Positions 31,176-39,960 are shown, counted from the stretch's first letter. The stretch is 64,000 nt of DNA from Mycobacterium sp. MS1601 (GCF_001984215.1 NZ_CP019420.1:2666001-2730000); one strand, 5' to 3'. The notes: generated by a model not told the origin, from the letters alone. Translations and numbers: made by a program.

Positions 31176-32818
31176 GACCACTCGCGGGCGATGAGATCGC
31201 GCACCGCCCGCGACGCGTGGCGTGTCCGTACTGCTGCGGCAGAGTCCAACCGGTTGGACAGGTCGACCGGACCTCCGCGAGCACGTTTCACCGCTTGCGT
31301 CACCGCTGCTGCGACGGTGGTGATGTCTTCGGGCCCAGGAGAATCGGCGTTACCGACGGATAGCAGCCCGTCGCAGAATCCCAGGGTGGCCCAGTCCTGG
31401 ATGTGATAGCTCAGCGGGGTGATGGTCCTGGCCAGCTCCTCGAGTTCGGCCACCGTCCGCAGCGTGATCCGGGCGGCCGCTTCGCGGTGCATGGCGTGGA
31501 TCTCGACTCCGGGGTCGTCGAGGGCGAGGATCTGGTTGGCTTGCAGGCCGTGGGTGAGGAAGCCTCCGGAGAGCGCTTTGCCCACGACGAGAGCAACGAC
31601 AGGGTGGCCGGCAACTCGCGCGGCGTGATAGGCGTCGACAGTGACCGCCATCGCCTGGTGCAGTCCCACGGTCTCCTCGATACGGCCGTAGGCCTGGCTG
31701 GGCAGGTCCACCACCGCGATGATGGCCCGCTTGGTGGCGGCATCGACATCGGCGTCGGTGACATCGCGCACGGCCTGTGCCAGCGCCACACATTCGGTGA
31801 GACCGACCTCGCCGTGGCGGGCGCAGTGATAGGGATTGCCGGCGTCGGGAACCACGGCCAGATAGACCGCGTCGTCGGTGATGGCGCGGACCACCGAGGG
31901 AATCACCGGCTCGGGGTCACGGCCCGCCAGCGCGGCGAGCCAGGTCCTCCCGCGAGAGGCGCTGGCGGACTGCACATCCGATGGCCTGACGGCGGGTGGA
32001 TTCTCGGAGAGCAGACGGGCCATTTCGTTGATACGCAGACTGCGCGGTTGCCCCGAGCTCAGGCCTGCCGACACGGCGTCGGTGACCCGCGCCCGGATCA
32101 GGTTGGTGTCGTCGGCCACCAGGTCGTCGGCCAGCCCAGCCGCATGACGGGCACGACCACCGTCGATGGCCCAGATCAGGGTGTGATCACCGGAGTCGAA
32201 CTCGGCGATGCCGTGCTCCTGCTCGATCACGGCAGGACCGTTCAAGCCGAGTCGGGCCTGCGGGGTGACGATCAGCCGTGAGCACAGGCCCGCGACTATG
32301 CTCATACCGCCGAAGCTGCCGACTGTTCCGGCGACCACGCCGATGACGGGAGCGTAACGCCGCAGATCTAGTGCGGCCGAACAGATCTCGGCCACCGCGT
32401 TGAGTCCCAGGTTAGCCTCCTGCAACCGTACGCCGCCGGTCTCGAGCAAGATGACAGCCGCGACGGGGGTGCCGGAGGCAGACTCGGCGGCGGCCGCCAG
32501 CAGCGCCTGGCTGATCTTCGCGCCGGATACCTCACCCACACCTCCGCCCTGGAAGCGTTGTTCGATGCCGATCACCACCACGGGGTTGCCCGCGATGGTT
32601 CCGCGTGCGATCACCACGCCATCGTCGGCCGCCGGTGTGACACCCTGCGGCATCAACCACGGTGATTCGAGACGATCGAACGGTCCGGCTATCACCCGCA
32701 CTGTGCCCTCGTCCAACAACGCTGAACAGCGCTGTAGCGCATCGAGTTCGATGAAGCTGTGGCGGTCGATCAACTGTTGCCACGTCAGTCCTACCAGCAG
32801 ATCGTCGGGCGCACTCAT
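31172..32818 (-). CDS. mdcDE: fused malonate decarboxylase beta-gamma subunit (MdcD-MdcE)
   Basis: The 548-residue protein joins the two carboxyltransferase-like subunits that are separate in Pseudomonas, Klebsiella and Acinetobacter. The N-terminal half (about 1-285, MdcD) has FDRLESPWLMPQGV, GGGVGEVSGAKI, LLETGGVRLQEANLGL and GTVGSFGGMSIVAG. The C-terminal half (about 286-548, MdcE) has VDLPSQAYGRIEETVGLHQA, KALSGGFLTHGLQANQ and a conserved Arg/His-rich end. It decarboxylates malonyl-S-MdcC to acetyl-S-MdcC without biotin. ATGA couplings link it to mdcC upstream and, as GTGA, to mdcG downstream. Confidence 0.9.
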   Translation of the reverse strand: MSAPDDLLVGLTWQQLIDRHSFIELDALQRCSALLDEGTVRVIAGPFDRLESPWLMPQGVTPAADDGVVIARGTIAGNPVVVIGIEQRFQGGGVGEVSGAKISQALLAAAAESASGTPVAAVILLETGGVRLQEANLGLNAVAEICSAALDLRRYAPVIGVVAGTVGSFGGMSIVAGLCSRLIVTPQARLGLNGPAVIEQEHGIAEFDSGDHTLIWAIDGGRARHAAGLADDLVADDTNLIRARVTDAVSAGLSSGQPRSLRINEMARLLSENPPAVRPSDVQSASASRGRTWLAALAGRDPEPVIPSVVRAITDDAVYLAVVPDAGNPYHCARHGEVGLTECVALAQAVRDVTDADVDAATKRAIIAVVDLPSQAYGRIEETVGLHQAMAVTVDAYHAARVAGHPVVALVVGKALSGGFLTHGLQANQILALDDPGVEIHAMHREAAARITLRTVAELEELARTITPLSYHIQDWATLGFCDGLLSVGNADSPGPEDITTVAAAVTQAVKRARGGPVDLSNRLDSAAAVRTRHASRAVRDLIAREWS

Positions 32819-33120
32819 GGGGTGGCCGTCGCAGCCTCGGCGGCCTGCCGCAAGCGCAATGTCACCACGCCGGGGGTGGCCCCGAAATCATTGAGCTCCC
32901 ACGATCCCGCCAGCGGCGTATGGGTGAAAAAGAGTTCAAGGACGTCTCGCCAGGTGGTGTCGAATCCGTTCACGCTGGTGCGGACCCGCACCGAGGCCAC
33001 CGACGCCGGCACGTCGTGCTCCTCGAAAAGGATCTCCAGATCGCCGGAGGCCACCACACCTACGTGAGCCCGGCTGTTGGGCCGCACCGTGGCGGGGAAC
33101 TCATAGGTCAGGGTCGGCAT
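32815..33120 (-). CDS. mdcC: malonate decarboxylase acyl carrier protein (MdcC)
   Basis: The 101-residue carrier subunit begins MPTLTYEFPATV and contains VVASGDLEILFEE. The Ser of this SGDLE motif (about residue 27) is the expected attachment site of the triphosphoribosyl-dephospho-CoA cofactor. The rest is a small beta-rich domain ending in a hydrophilic tail. ATG 33118-33120 is the conserved start; the frame upstream would overlap mdcB and is rejected. It overlaps mdcDE by ATGA. Confidence 0.88.
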   Translation of the reverse strand: MPTLTYEFPATVRPNSRAHVGVVASGDLEILFEEHDVPASVASVRVRTSVNGFDTTWRDVLELFFTHTPLAGSWELNDFGATPGVVTLRLRQAAEAATATP

Positions 33121-33122
33121 CG

Positions 33123-33935
33123 TCAACAACTCCGTCGTTCGAGGGTGTCCAGGAACAGGGTGACCGCGAGCAGGTCGCCGGATCCGCCGGGTGACAGGTT
33201 CTTCGCCATGCACATCCGATCCAGTTCATCAAAAAGCGCTCGGCCTGAGGAATGTTCGAGTCCACCGGCGGCGAGAACCCGTTGTGCTCCGTGTTGGACG
33301 GCAGCCAATCCGGCAGCTCCGCCGCGGTACAGCAGGCAGGTGTCGTCCACACGGGCCATCAGCGCCAGCAGTGCGCCGAGCGGGCCACCTGATCGCAGGG
33401 CGGGCATCCCGTGACGTATGACGTCGGGGAAGCCGTCCCGGGCCTGCCCGCGGGCACCGTGCACACCGAAGCGCCGCGCTGCCACAGCGCCGTGTGAGGA
33501 GCGTTCCGCGCCGCCTGCCGGATCGTCGATCTGCGCCAGTTCGGCGGCGACGGACACCGCCTCTGCTGCGGTGGACGCTCCGGCTCCGGCCGCGGCGCTG
33601 AGCAGTCCCAGCGCCCACAGTGCGCCACGGTGGGTGTTGACGCCACCGGTGGCGGCCAGCATGGTGTGCTCACCGGCTCGGCCTATCTCGCCGAGCTGAG
33701 CTCGCAGCGGCACCCCCACGGGTAATGTGGCTCCAGCACAGGCACATTCGAGCAGCGCCTGGTGCAGTGCGTTTGCCGAGTCATGCAGCATCGCTGCCGT
33801 CATGTCGTTGTGCGCACCGCTGCCGCGCGCGTCGACCAGTCCCGGTTTGGGTGTGAGGTCCACCTCGTCATGTAGTGCGGCGACGGCGAGATCGGCGATC
33901 TGCAGCGCTTCGAGAGTCTGGACTGCTGTGCTCAT
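33123..33935 (-). CDS. mdcB: triphosphoribosyl-dephospho-CoA synthase (MdcB)
   Basis: The 270-residue protein of the CitG/MdcB family has EVDLTPKPGLVDARGSGAHND, GVNTHRGALWALGLLSAA and a C-terminal NLSPGGSGDLLAVTLFLDTL. It condenses ATP with dephospho-CoA to make the precursor of the MdcC prosthetic group. The start at ATG 33935 lies one base after the mdcA stop, and it ends two bases before the mdcC start, so the operon is tightly packed. Confidence 0.88.
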   Translation of the reverse strand: MSTAVQTLEALQIADLAVAALHDEVDLTPKPGLVDARGSGAHNDMTAAMLHDSANALHQALLECACAGATLPVGVPLRAQLGEIGRAGEHTMLAATGGVNTHRGALWALGLLSAAAGAGASTAAEAVSVAAELAQIDDPAGGAERSSHGAVAARRFGVHGARGQARDGFPDVIRHGMPALRSGGPLGALLALMARVDDTCLLYRGGAAGLAAVQHGAQRVLAAGGLEHSSGRALFDELDRMCMAKNLSPGGSGDLLAVTLFLDTLERRSC

Positions 33936-33936
33936 G

Positions 33937-35580
33937 TCACCAATCCCTGAACTTCGAAGGCGGATCGTAGAGGCCTCCCGACCAGGCGACCAGATCTTCG
34001 ATACTGCGTGCCGCGAGCAGGCTGCGATCGGCCAGCCGGGTCTCGACGCCCAGGTCCTCGGGGAACGCCACCAGGCCGTCACGACGCAAGGTCTCGACGT
34101 CGCGGGCGGTACGACCGACCGGGGTGACGCCCGCAATCGCGGCCAGGGCGGCCCGACGGAGCTCGAGCGAGGGTGTCTTGTACAGGTATGCGACACCCTC
34201 TTCGGTGACGACGTGCGAAACGTCGTCACCGTAGATCATCACCGGCGGCAACGGCATTCCCGCCGTTTTGCCGACTTCGACGGCATCCAACGTCTCGACG
34301 AAGGTGGGTACTCCGCCGGCGTGGAACGTCTGTGCGAGCTGCACCACCAGCTTTCGGCCGCGACGTCCCGTGCCCTGACCGGTGGCCAGGTCGAGCCACG
34401 GAGGTGACGGGTGCCTGCGGCCGTGCGGGTCGTGACCCATGTTGGGCGCCCCACCGAAACCGGAAAGCCTGCCGTCGGTGACCGTGGAGGAGTTCGCGTC
34501 ACGGTCGATCTGCAGCGAGGAACCTATGAACATGTCGATGCCGTACTGACCGGCCAACTGGGCGAGCACCCGGTTGGACCGCAGTGAGCCGTCGGCGCCG
34601 GTGTAGAAGACGTCGGGTCGGGCGGCTGTGTAACGCTCCATGCCGGGCTCGCCGCCGAAGCAGTGGATGGATTCCACCCAGCCGGATTCGATGGCGGGGA
34701 TCAGGGTGGGGTGCGGGTTCAGGATCCAGTTCCTGGCGATGCGGCCCTTGAGTCCGAGCATCTCGCCGTACGTCGGCAGGATGAGTTCGATTGCGGCGGT
34801 GTCGAATCCGACACCATGGTTCAGCGAAGTCACCTCGTGTCGTTCGTAGACCCCGCGGATGGCGATCATTGCCTTGAGGATGTCCACGGCTCCGATGTGG
34901 CGCGGGTCTCGGGTGAACAGTGGTTCCAGGGCGTAGGGCCGGTCGGCCACCACCACGAAGTCCACCCAGTCGCCGGGGATGTCGACCCGCGGCAGCTCGG
35001 CGGTGTCCACCACCTTGTTGACCTGAACGATCACCACACCGTCGTGGAAGGCCACCGCCTCGGCGATGGTGGGGGTGTCCTCGGTGTTGGGGCCGGTGTA
35101 GAGGTTGCCGTCGCCGTCGGCCAGTTCGGCGCACAGCAGTGCGACCCGCGGCGCCAGGTCGGTGAACATCCGGGAGTACAGCTCCACATAGGTATGAATG
35201 GCGCCGATCTGGACCAGGCCGTCTTCGACCATCTGCGCTATCCGCACACTCTGCGGCCCGGCGTAGGCAAGGTCGAGCCGGGTGGCGATCTTGCGCTCGA
35301 ACAGATCCAGGTGTTCAGGGCGCGATACCGATGAGATCAGCATGTGCAGGTCATGCAACCGGCTGGGATCGCAGTCGGCAAGCGTGCGCGAGAGGAAGTC
35401 GGCTTGCTTCTGGTTGTCGCCCTCCAATGAGACGCGGTCTCCACTGTGAATGACACTGTGCAGCAGGGCCTTCAGCTGCTCGGGGGGAACCACCTTGCCA
35501 ACGGAGCAGCTACGTCCAGCGGCCACCCGGTCGGCTTTGTCGATGCGTCGGCTGTTCCACACTCGCGGCGGCGCGCTCAT
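33937..35580 (-). CDS. mdcA: malonate decarboxylase alpha subunit, acetyl-S-ACP:malonate transferase (MdcA)
   Basis: The 547-residue protein has the usual MdcA length and family signatures: GRSCSVGKVVPPEQL, SLEGDNQKQADFLSRTL, HTYVELYSRMFTDLAP, NHGVGFDTAAIELILPTYG, HCFGGEPGMERY and GGAPNMGHDPHGRRHPS. It swaps malonate for acetate on the carrier protein, so acetate is released and malonyl-S-MdcC regenerated. ATG 35580 is supported by a TACGGT -10 exactly 7 nt upstream, consistent with leaderless initiation. It is the first gene of mdcABC-DE-GH. No malonate transporter or MdcR regulator lies beside the operon in this window. Confidence 0.92.
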   Translation of the reverse strand: MSAPPRVWNSRRIDKADRVAAGRSCSVGKVVPPEQLKALLHSVIHSGDRVSLEGDNQKQADFLSRTLADCDPSRLHDLHMLISSVSRPEHLDLFERKIATRLDLAYAGPQSVRIAQMVEDGLVQIGAIHTYVELYSRMFTDLAPRVALLCAELADGDGNLYTGPNTEDTPTIAEAVAFHDGVVIVQVNKVVDTAELPRVDIPGDWVDFVVVADRPYALEPLFTRDPRHIGAVDILKAMIAIRGVYERHEVTSLNHGVGFDTAAIELILPTYGEMLGLKGRIARNWILNPHPTLIPAIESGWVESIHCFGGEPGMERYTAARPDVFYTGADGSLRSNRVLAQLAGQYGIDMFIGSSLQIDRDANSSTVTDGRLSGFGGAPNMGHDPHGRRHPSPPWLDLATGQGTGRRGRKLVVQLAQTFHAGGVPTFVETLDAVEVGKTAGMPLPPVMIYGDDVSHVVTEEGVAYLYKTPSLELRRAALAAIAGVTPVGRTARDVETLRRDGLVAFPEDLGVETRLADRSLLAARSIEDLVAWSGGLYDPPSKFRDW

Positions 35581-35587
35581 GGATGCA

Positions 35588-35593
35588 ACCGTA
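35588..35593 (-). promoter_or_regulatory. -10 element of mdcA, leaderless
   Basis: TACGGT on the minus strand fits TANNNT and leaves 7 nt before the mdcA ATG, so the transcript probably starts at the start codon. Confidence 0.4.
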
Positions 35594-35858
35594 TCGGAAG
35601 GTGTACGGATAACCGCGGACATTCCGGTCGCGCGCCCACCGGGGTATCCAACGCTGCGTGGGTGCGCAGGTGCGCTCGGCAGCGGCGGATCACCACACCG
35701 GGGCGCGCTGATGACACCGGTCAGGTGTTGCCCCGCCCTCAACGCACTCAATATGCCTGAGGTGGAACCGATCACGGAGCGGTGGGCATTGGCCAAAGCG
35801 GGGCAGGGGTTCGATCAGCCCAACTGTTGGGCGTCGCCTAGGAGGCGGAATGACCGTT

Positions 35859-35880
35859 TGACCGATTTGGTCAGTACGAT
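35859..35880 (+). promoter_or_regulatory. TetR-type operator over a leaderless promoter
   Basis: The inverted repeat TGACC-GATTT-GGTCA (35859-35873) is followed at once by a -10 TACGAT (35875-35880), six bases before the ATG at 35887. Binding here would block the -35/-10 region. The TetR regulator encoded as the second gene of this operon is the natural candidate. Confidence 0.5.
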
Positions 35881-35886
35881 GGTGGT

Positions 35887-36714
35887 ATGTTGGAGCAGGC
35901 GCAGGTGGCTGCGTGGAAATGGGCGCTGAAGACGTCCGCCGACAAGCTGGCTCCAGTGATGGAGCTCTACAGGCCCTTTGTCGACGGTCTGGACGTGCTG
36001 CCCGCTGACGGACGATTCTTGTTGGTGGGCAACCATACTCAGTTCGCAGCAAGCGAGATCGTCCTCATCCCTTACTTCGTGCGGCAACGGCTCGGCAGGC
36101 GCGTGCGTCCATTGGCGGATCGTCAGTTCGGCAGGATGCCGGGTCCGCAGTTGCATCTGATGGACGCTTTCGGGGCCGTGATCGGCTCGCCGGAGTCCGC
36201 CGCACAACTGATGCGCGCCGACCAGCCCATCCTGGTGTTTCCTGGTGGTGGCCGGGAGATTGCGAAGTTCAAGGGCGAGGAGTACCGGCTACGGTGGCAG
36301 AATCGGGCTGGCTTCGCCAGGGTGGCCATCGAACATGACTATCCGATCGTGACGGCGGCCCTGGTGGGCGGCGACGACGTGTACCGCAGTCTGATGGCGC
36401 GTGACAGCCCGGCAGGCCAGGTCAGCACCTGGATCACAGAGAAGCTGGGTGGGCCAACGGATTCCGCTTTCCCTCTGGTGCGGGGTCTCGGACCGACTCT
36501 CATTCCACGGCCGCAGCGCATGTATCTGCGGTTCAGCTCGGCGATACCCACCTCTCGCCCTGAGGGAACGAGGTGCGAGGAGTGGATCACCGAAGTCAAA
36601 CGCGAGGTGCAGGAACAGCTCGAGCATGACCTGGAGGATCTGCAGAAGATCCGCGCCGAAGACCCCTACCGCAACCTCAACCCGCTGGCGTGGCGTGCAG
36701 CAGTGATGCCATGA
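35887..36714 (+). CDS. lysophospholipid acyltransferase-family protein
   Basis: The 275-residue PlsC-like acyltransferase has the catalytic motif NHTQFAASE (His-X4 variant with Glu-type end in place of the usual Asp), LADRQFGRMPG, and VFPGGGREIAKFKGEEY, which corresponds to the EGTR/phosphate-binding block. It should transfer an acyl chain to a glycerol- or lipid-type acceptor at the membrane. It belongs to the DGAT-like/mycobacterial subgroup rather than classical PlsC. ATG 35887 follows TACGAT by six bases, fitting leaderless translation. It overlaps the TetR gene by ATGA. Confidence 0.8.
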   Translation: MLEQAQVAAWKWALKTSADKLAPVMELYRPFVDGLDVLPADGRFLLVGNHTQFAASEIVLIPYFVRQRLGRRVRPLADRQFGRMPGPQLHLMDAFGAVIGSPESAAQLMRADQPILVFPGGGREIAKFKGEEYRLRWQNRAGFARVAIEHDYPIVTAALVGGDDVYRSLMARDSPAGQVSTWITEKLGGPTDSAFPLVRGLGPTLIPRPQRMYLRFSSAIPTSRPEGTRCEEWITEVKREVQEQLEHDLEDLQKIRAEDPYRNLNPLAWRAAVMP

Positions 36715-37424
36715 CCCCAGAGGTACTGCCGGAGATCCACTCGGAGAAGGCGGCCCGAATTCTGGCCGCGGCCCGCAGTCTGCTGCTCAGCCGCGGGGTC
36801 AAAGGACTGACCGTCGCAGAGGTGGCACAGAAGGCGTATGTCGGCAAGGGCACGCTCTATCTATTCTGGGAAACCAAGGAGGACTTGATAATCGGTCTGG
36901 TCGCCCGTGAGATATTGTCCACCACAGGGGAACTCATCGATCACCTCGATTCTGACCCTGCTCTGGCGTCACCTGACCGGTTCTGTCCGACGATGGTGGC
37001 CACGGCCCGGGGCCGGCCGCTGATGGCAGCGCTGGCCGACCGCGACGAAGCGGTACTCGGGTTGCTTGCGACGCACCCACGGGCGGCCGCGCTCGACGCA
37101 GCTCTGGGGCCTGGGGCCATCCTGCGTGGAGTACTTCCGGTGTGGCGCGGTGCGGGAATCGTCGGCGGCGACTGGGACATCGAAGACCAGACTGTGGCGC
37201 TCAACGCACTGGCCGAGGGGATCATGATGACACTGACCCGCCCGGTCGTTGGCTCGGACGCCGACCCCTTGCAGGTCCTCGGCCGCGCCGTCGCGATCCT
37301 GCTTGGGGTAAAGAACGTCGACGATAAGCAGCTCACCGCCACTGCCGCGGCCATCATCGATCTCCTGAACGACGGACGGAACACGGTCCTGACATCGATC
37401 GCCGGTCAGCAGGCCGCCGAGTAG
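36711..37424 (+). CDS. TetR-family regulator
   Basis: The 237-residue protein has an N-terminal TetR helix-turn-helix: SEKAARILAAARSLLLSRGV, LTVAEVAQKAYVGKGTLYLF and WETKEDLI. The all-helical ligand domain is unassigned. The start ATG 36711 overlaps the acyltransferase stop (ATGA), so the regulator is made with its likely target and probably represses the operon through the repeat at 35859-35873. The ligand is unknown; lipid precursors are plausible given the acyltransferase partner. Confidence 0.85.
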   Translation: MTPEVLPEIHSEKAARILAAARSLLLSRGVKGLTVAEVAQKAYVGKGTLYLFWETKEDLIIGLVAREILSTTGELIDHLDSDPALASPDRFCPTMVATARGRPLMAALADRDEAVLGLLATHPRAAALDAALGPGAILRGVLPVWRGAGIVGGDWDIEDQTVALNALAEGIMMTLTRPVVGSDADPLQVLGRAVAILLGVKNVDDKQLTATAAAIIDLLNDGRNTVLTSIAGQQAAE

Positions 37425-37482
37425 TCAGAACCCAGAAACGTCCAGGTTTCACCGCAGCAGACACGGGGCAACCAGCACCACC

Positions 37483-38667
37483 ATGTCTCCGCACGCCGTC
37501 ATCTCCGGTGCAGGTATCGCCGGTCCCGCCCTGGCCCACCAGCTGACCGCCCGCGGTTGGCGGACCACCGTCATCGAGCGCTTTCCGCAGCGTCGCGACG
37601 AGGGCCAGAACGTCGACATCCGCGGCGCCGCCCGTGAGGTGGTGCGCCGGATGGGAATCGAAGACGCAGTGCGAGCAGCGGGCACCGGCGAGATCGGAAC
37701 CCGCTTTGTCAGGGCCGACGGGTCGGTGGCGGCGGAGTTCCCGGTCGACCCCAGCGGTGACACCGATGGACCCACCGCTGACCTGGAGATCCTGCGGGGC
37801 GAGCTGTCGCGCATCCTGATCGAGCGCACCAGCGGGACTGAATACCTGTTCGGCACTCAGATCGCCGATGTCACCGATCACGCCGACCATGTCACGGTGA
37901 CGTTGCAGGAGGACGCCACCCTGGAGGCGGACCTGCTGGTCGTCGCCGAGGGCTTGCACTCCCGCAGCCGCCGGTTCGTCACCGATACCGAGGTGGATGA
38001 GTTGGGCATGTACTTCGCCTACGTCACCCTTCCACGGACCGAGCAGGACAACCGATGGTGGAACTGGCAGCACGAAACCGCGCATCGCGGTGTGCATCTG
38101 CGCCCTGACAACCTCGGTACCACCCGCGCCATCCTGACATTCATCTCCGACGTCCGCGGGTTCGAGGAACTCGACCGGGCCGGGCAGATCACCATTTTGA
38201 ACCGCACGTTTGCCGACGTCGGAGGGGCTGCGCCACGGGTGCTTGCCGAGATCGCCAACGGGGCGCCGATGTACTTCTCCGCGGTGGGGCAGGTGCGACC
38301 GTCGTCCTGGAGCCGAGGTCGGGTCACCCTGTTGGGCGACGCTGCCTTCTGCAACGCCACCTTCGGTGGTGCCGGAACCAGCCTGGCACTCATCGGTGCC
38401 TACGTTCTGGCCGGTGAACTGGCTGCCGTCGACGACACCATGACGGCCCTCCAGCGCTATCAGCAGACCATGAAGCCGTTCATCGGGACCGCGCCCAATG
38501 TTCGCGCAGGGGTGCTGAGGCTCGCGAATCCCCGTACCCACCAGGGGATCCGGGTGCTGCACGCCGGGGCCGTAATCGCTGCGGGTCCGCTCGGGCGGGT
38601 GGCCTCCAAGCTTGCCGGGATAACGGACATCGCAGGCGGGAATCTGCGGCTGCCGCTGTACGCCTAA
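37483..38667 (+). CDS. FAD-dependent monooxygenase (PHBH/TetX fold)
   Basis: The 394-residue class A flavoprotein monooxygenase has the FAD loop ISGAGIAGPALAHQL at the N-terminus, the DEGQNVDIRG segment near the flavin, LVVAEGLHSRSRR (DG-like motif), and VTLLGDAAFCNATFGGAG (GD motif) near residue 285. It would hydroxylate or epoxidise a small organic molecule with NAD(P)H and O2. The substrate is unknown. The next gene is a TetR regulator starting 45 nt downstream with an operator in the gap. A role in detoxification of an antibiotic or aromatic compound is possible but not shown. Confidence 0.82.
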   Translation: MSPHAVISGAGIAGPALAHQLTARGWRTTVIERFPQRRDEGQNVDIRGAAREVVRRMGIEDAVRAAGTGEIGTRFVRADGSVAAEFPVDPSGDTDGPTADLEILRGELSRILIERTSGTEYLFGTQIADVTDHADHVTVTLQEDATLEADLLVVAEGLHSRSRRFVTDTEVDELGMYFAYVTLPRTEQDNRWWNWQHETAHRGVHLRPDNLGTTRAILTFISDVRGFEELDRAGQITILNRTFADVGGAAPRVLAEIANGAPMYFSAVGQVRPSSWSRGRVTLLGDAAFCNATFGGAGTSLALIGAYVLAGELAAVDDTMTALQRYQQTMKPFIGTAPNVRAGVLRLANPRTHQGIRVLHAGAVIAAGPLGRVASKLAGITDIAGGNLRLPLYA

Positions 38668-38678
38668 ATAGCTTGGTT

Positions 38679-38705
38679 GCCTACCTACCTACTAGAAGGT
38701 AGGCT
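38679..38705 (+). promoter_or_regulatory. inverted-repeat operator and leaderless -10 of a TetR gene
   Basis: GCCTACC (38679-38685) and GGTAGGC (38698-38704) form a perfect 7-bp inverted repeat. TAGGCT (38700-38705) serves as -10, leaving 7 nt before the ATG at 38713. Autorepression by the TetR protein encoded here is likely. Confidence 0.5.
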
Positions 38706-38712
38706 GCTCGAC

Positions 38713-39285
38713 ATGGCCACCACCGATGCGATCCTCGAATGCGCACGTGCCTCCATCGTCGCCGGGGGCTACAACGGATTCAGCTACGCCGACATCTCTG
38801 CTGTCGTCGGGATTCGCAAGGCCAGCATCCATCACCACTTCCCGACGAAGGTGGACCTGGTACGCACTCTGGTCAAGCGGTACCGCGAGCAGGCGGTGGC
38901 GGGAATGGTCGAATCAGAACGCCGCGCACCGGATCCGCTCGAACAGCTTCGTGGTTACACCGGCTACTGGGCGGCGTGCATCGGAGCGCCCGACACCAGT
39001 TACTGTCTGTGTGCGTTGCTCGCAACCCAGATCCCGGTGCTGCCCGACGAGGTGGCGGCCGAGGTGCGGGCCTATTTCCACGACCTCTCGACCTGGCTGG
39101 CTTCAGCGTTGGAACGTGGTGCTGCGCAGGGCATTTTCACCCTCGCCGGTACTGCGCAGGATGAGGCCGAGCTGTTCATGGCCACCGTTCACGGCGCCAT
39201 GCTCACGGCTCGGACGTACGACAACCCGCAAATTTTTGCCACTATCGCCGACGGCGCCATCAACAGGCTCCGCACGCACATCTGA
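38713..39285 (+). CDS. TetR-family regulator
   Basis: The 190-residue protein has the DNA-binding domain AILECARASIVAGGYNGFSY, ADISAVVGIRKASIHHHFPT and KVDLVRTLVKRYRE. The C-terminal part contains TSYCLCALLATQIPVLPDEV, typical of the TetR_C subgroup that often responds to electrophiles or lipophilic compounds, with a Cys pair. ATG 38713 is supported by the leaderless -10. The following membrane protein gene starts 12 nt after the stop and is the likely cotranscribed target; the flavin monooxygenase upstream is another possible target. Confidence 0.85.
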   Translation: MATTDAILECARASIVAGGYNGFSYADISAVVGIRKASIHHHFPTKVDLVRTLVKRYREQAVAGMVESERRAPDPLEQLRGYTGYWAACIGAPDTSYCLCALLATQIPVLPDEVAAEVRAYFHDLSTWLASALERGAAQGIFTLAGTAQDEAELFMATVHGAMLTARTYDNPQIFATIADGAINRLRTHI

Positions 39286-39297
39286 CAGGAGCGAGTC

Positions 39298-39861
39298 ATG
39301 ACCGACACCATCAACGAATCCACGGTGCACGAGGGTAGTGGTCAGTGGTTGAAGCGTTATTACCTTGCCCGCGCGGCCTTTTCCGTGGTGTGGGTGGCAG
39401 CGGCGTTCGCTGTGCCCGCCGACGCGACAGTTCTGGTAGCCGCCCTCTTCCTGGTCTATCCCGCGTGGGATGCAGCGGCCAATGTTGTTGACGCACAACG
39501 AAGTGGCGGACTGCGGCGCAACCCCACCCAGGCCTTCAACGCGGCCGTGAGTGCCATCACCACCGGTGCGGTCGCCGTTGCACTCACCGCAGGCATGAAT
39601 GCGGTGCTGGGTGTCTTCGGAGTGTGGGCGGCCATGTCGGGGCTTCTGCAGCTCGCCACCGCAGTCCGACGTTGGCGGAAGTCCGGCGCGCAGTGGGCGA
39701 TGTTGCTCAGCGGGGTGCAGTCCACTGCGGCCGGAGTCATGTTCCTCATCGAATCGACCTCGCCCGAAGTGCCGAACATCACCGTGGTGGCTCCGTACGT
39801 GGCGTTCGGGGCCTTCTACTTCCTGCTGGCTGGGGTGTGGTTGATCGTTCGCAAGGCATGA
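39298..39861 (+). CDS. DUF308-like integral membrane protein
   Basis: The 187-residue protein has about five hydrophobic segments, starting YYLARAAFSVVWVAAAFAV and including VLVAALFLVYPAWDAAANVV, GAVAVALTAGMNAVLGVFG and YVAFGAFYFLLAGVWLIV. The charged loop VRRWRKSGAQW lies between TM4 and TM5. This matches the DUF308/HdeD-like class of unknown function. A ribosome site CAGGAGCG precedes the ATG. It lies 12 nt after a TetR gene and is probably controlled by it. Confidence 0.75.
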   Translation: MTDTINESTVHEGSGQWLKRYYLARAAFSVVWVAAAFAVPADATVLVAALFLVYPAWDAAANVVDAQRSGGLRRNPTQAFNAAVSAITTGAVAVALTAGMNAVLGVFGVWAAMSGLLQLATAVRRWRKSGAQWAMLLSGVQSTAAGVMFLIESTSPEVPNITVVAPYVAFGAFYFLLAGVWLIVRKA

Positions 39862-39960
39862 GTCGTGGTAGCCACACCAGGGGATGAGACTTGGAAGTTA
39901 CTGTGAGTGACTGATATTGACCGGGCATTCACTTCGTTGGTGCGGTTGTGGAGTCCCGTC

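Larger units (their letters stand above)
35581..35886. other. intergenic region between divergent mdcA and acyltransferase genes
   Basis: These 306 bp hold no gene I can support. They contain the mdcA -10 (35588-35593), the 15-bp perfect inverted repeat GCCCAAC-T-GTTGGGC (35818-35832), a weak CGCCT-AGG-AGGCG dyad (35836-35848) and the operator-like repeat at 35859-35873. Confidence 0.5.

Noticed and set aside
38681..38704. TetR operator as another module B box
   Set aside because: GGTAGG resembles AGGTAGTC, but the arrangement is an inverted repeat over its own promoter and lacks the 31-bp direct pair.
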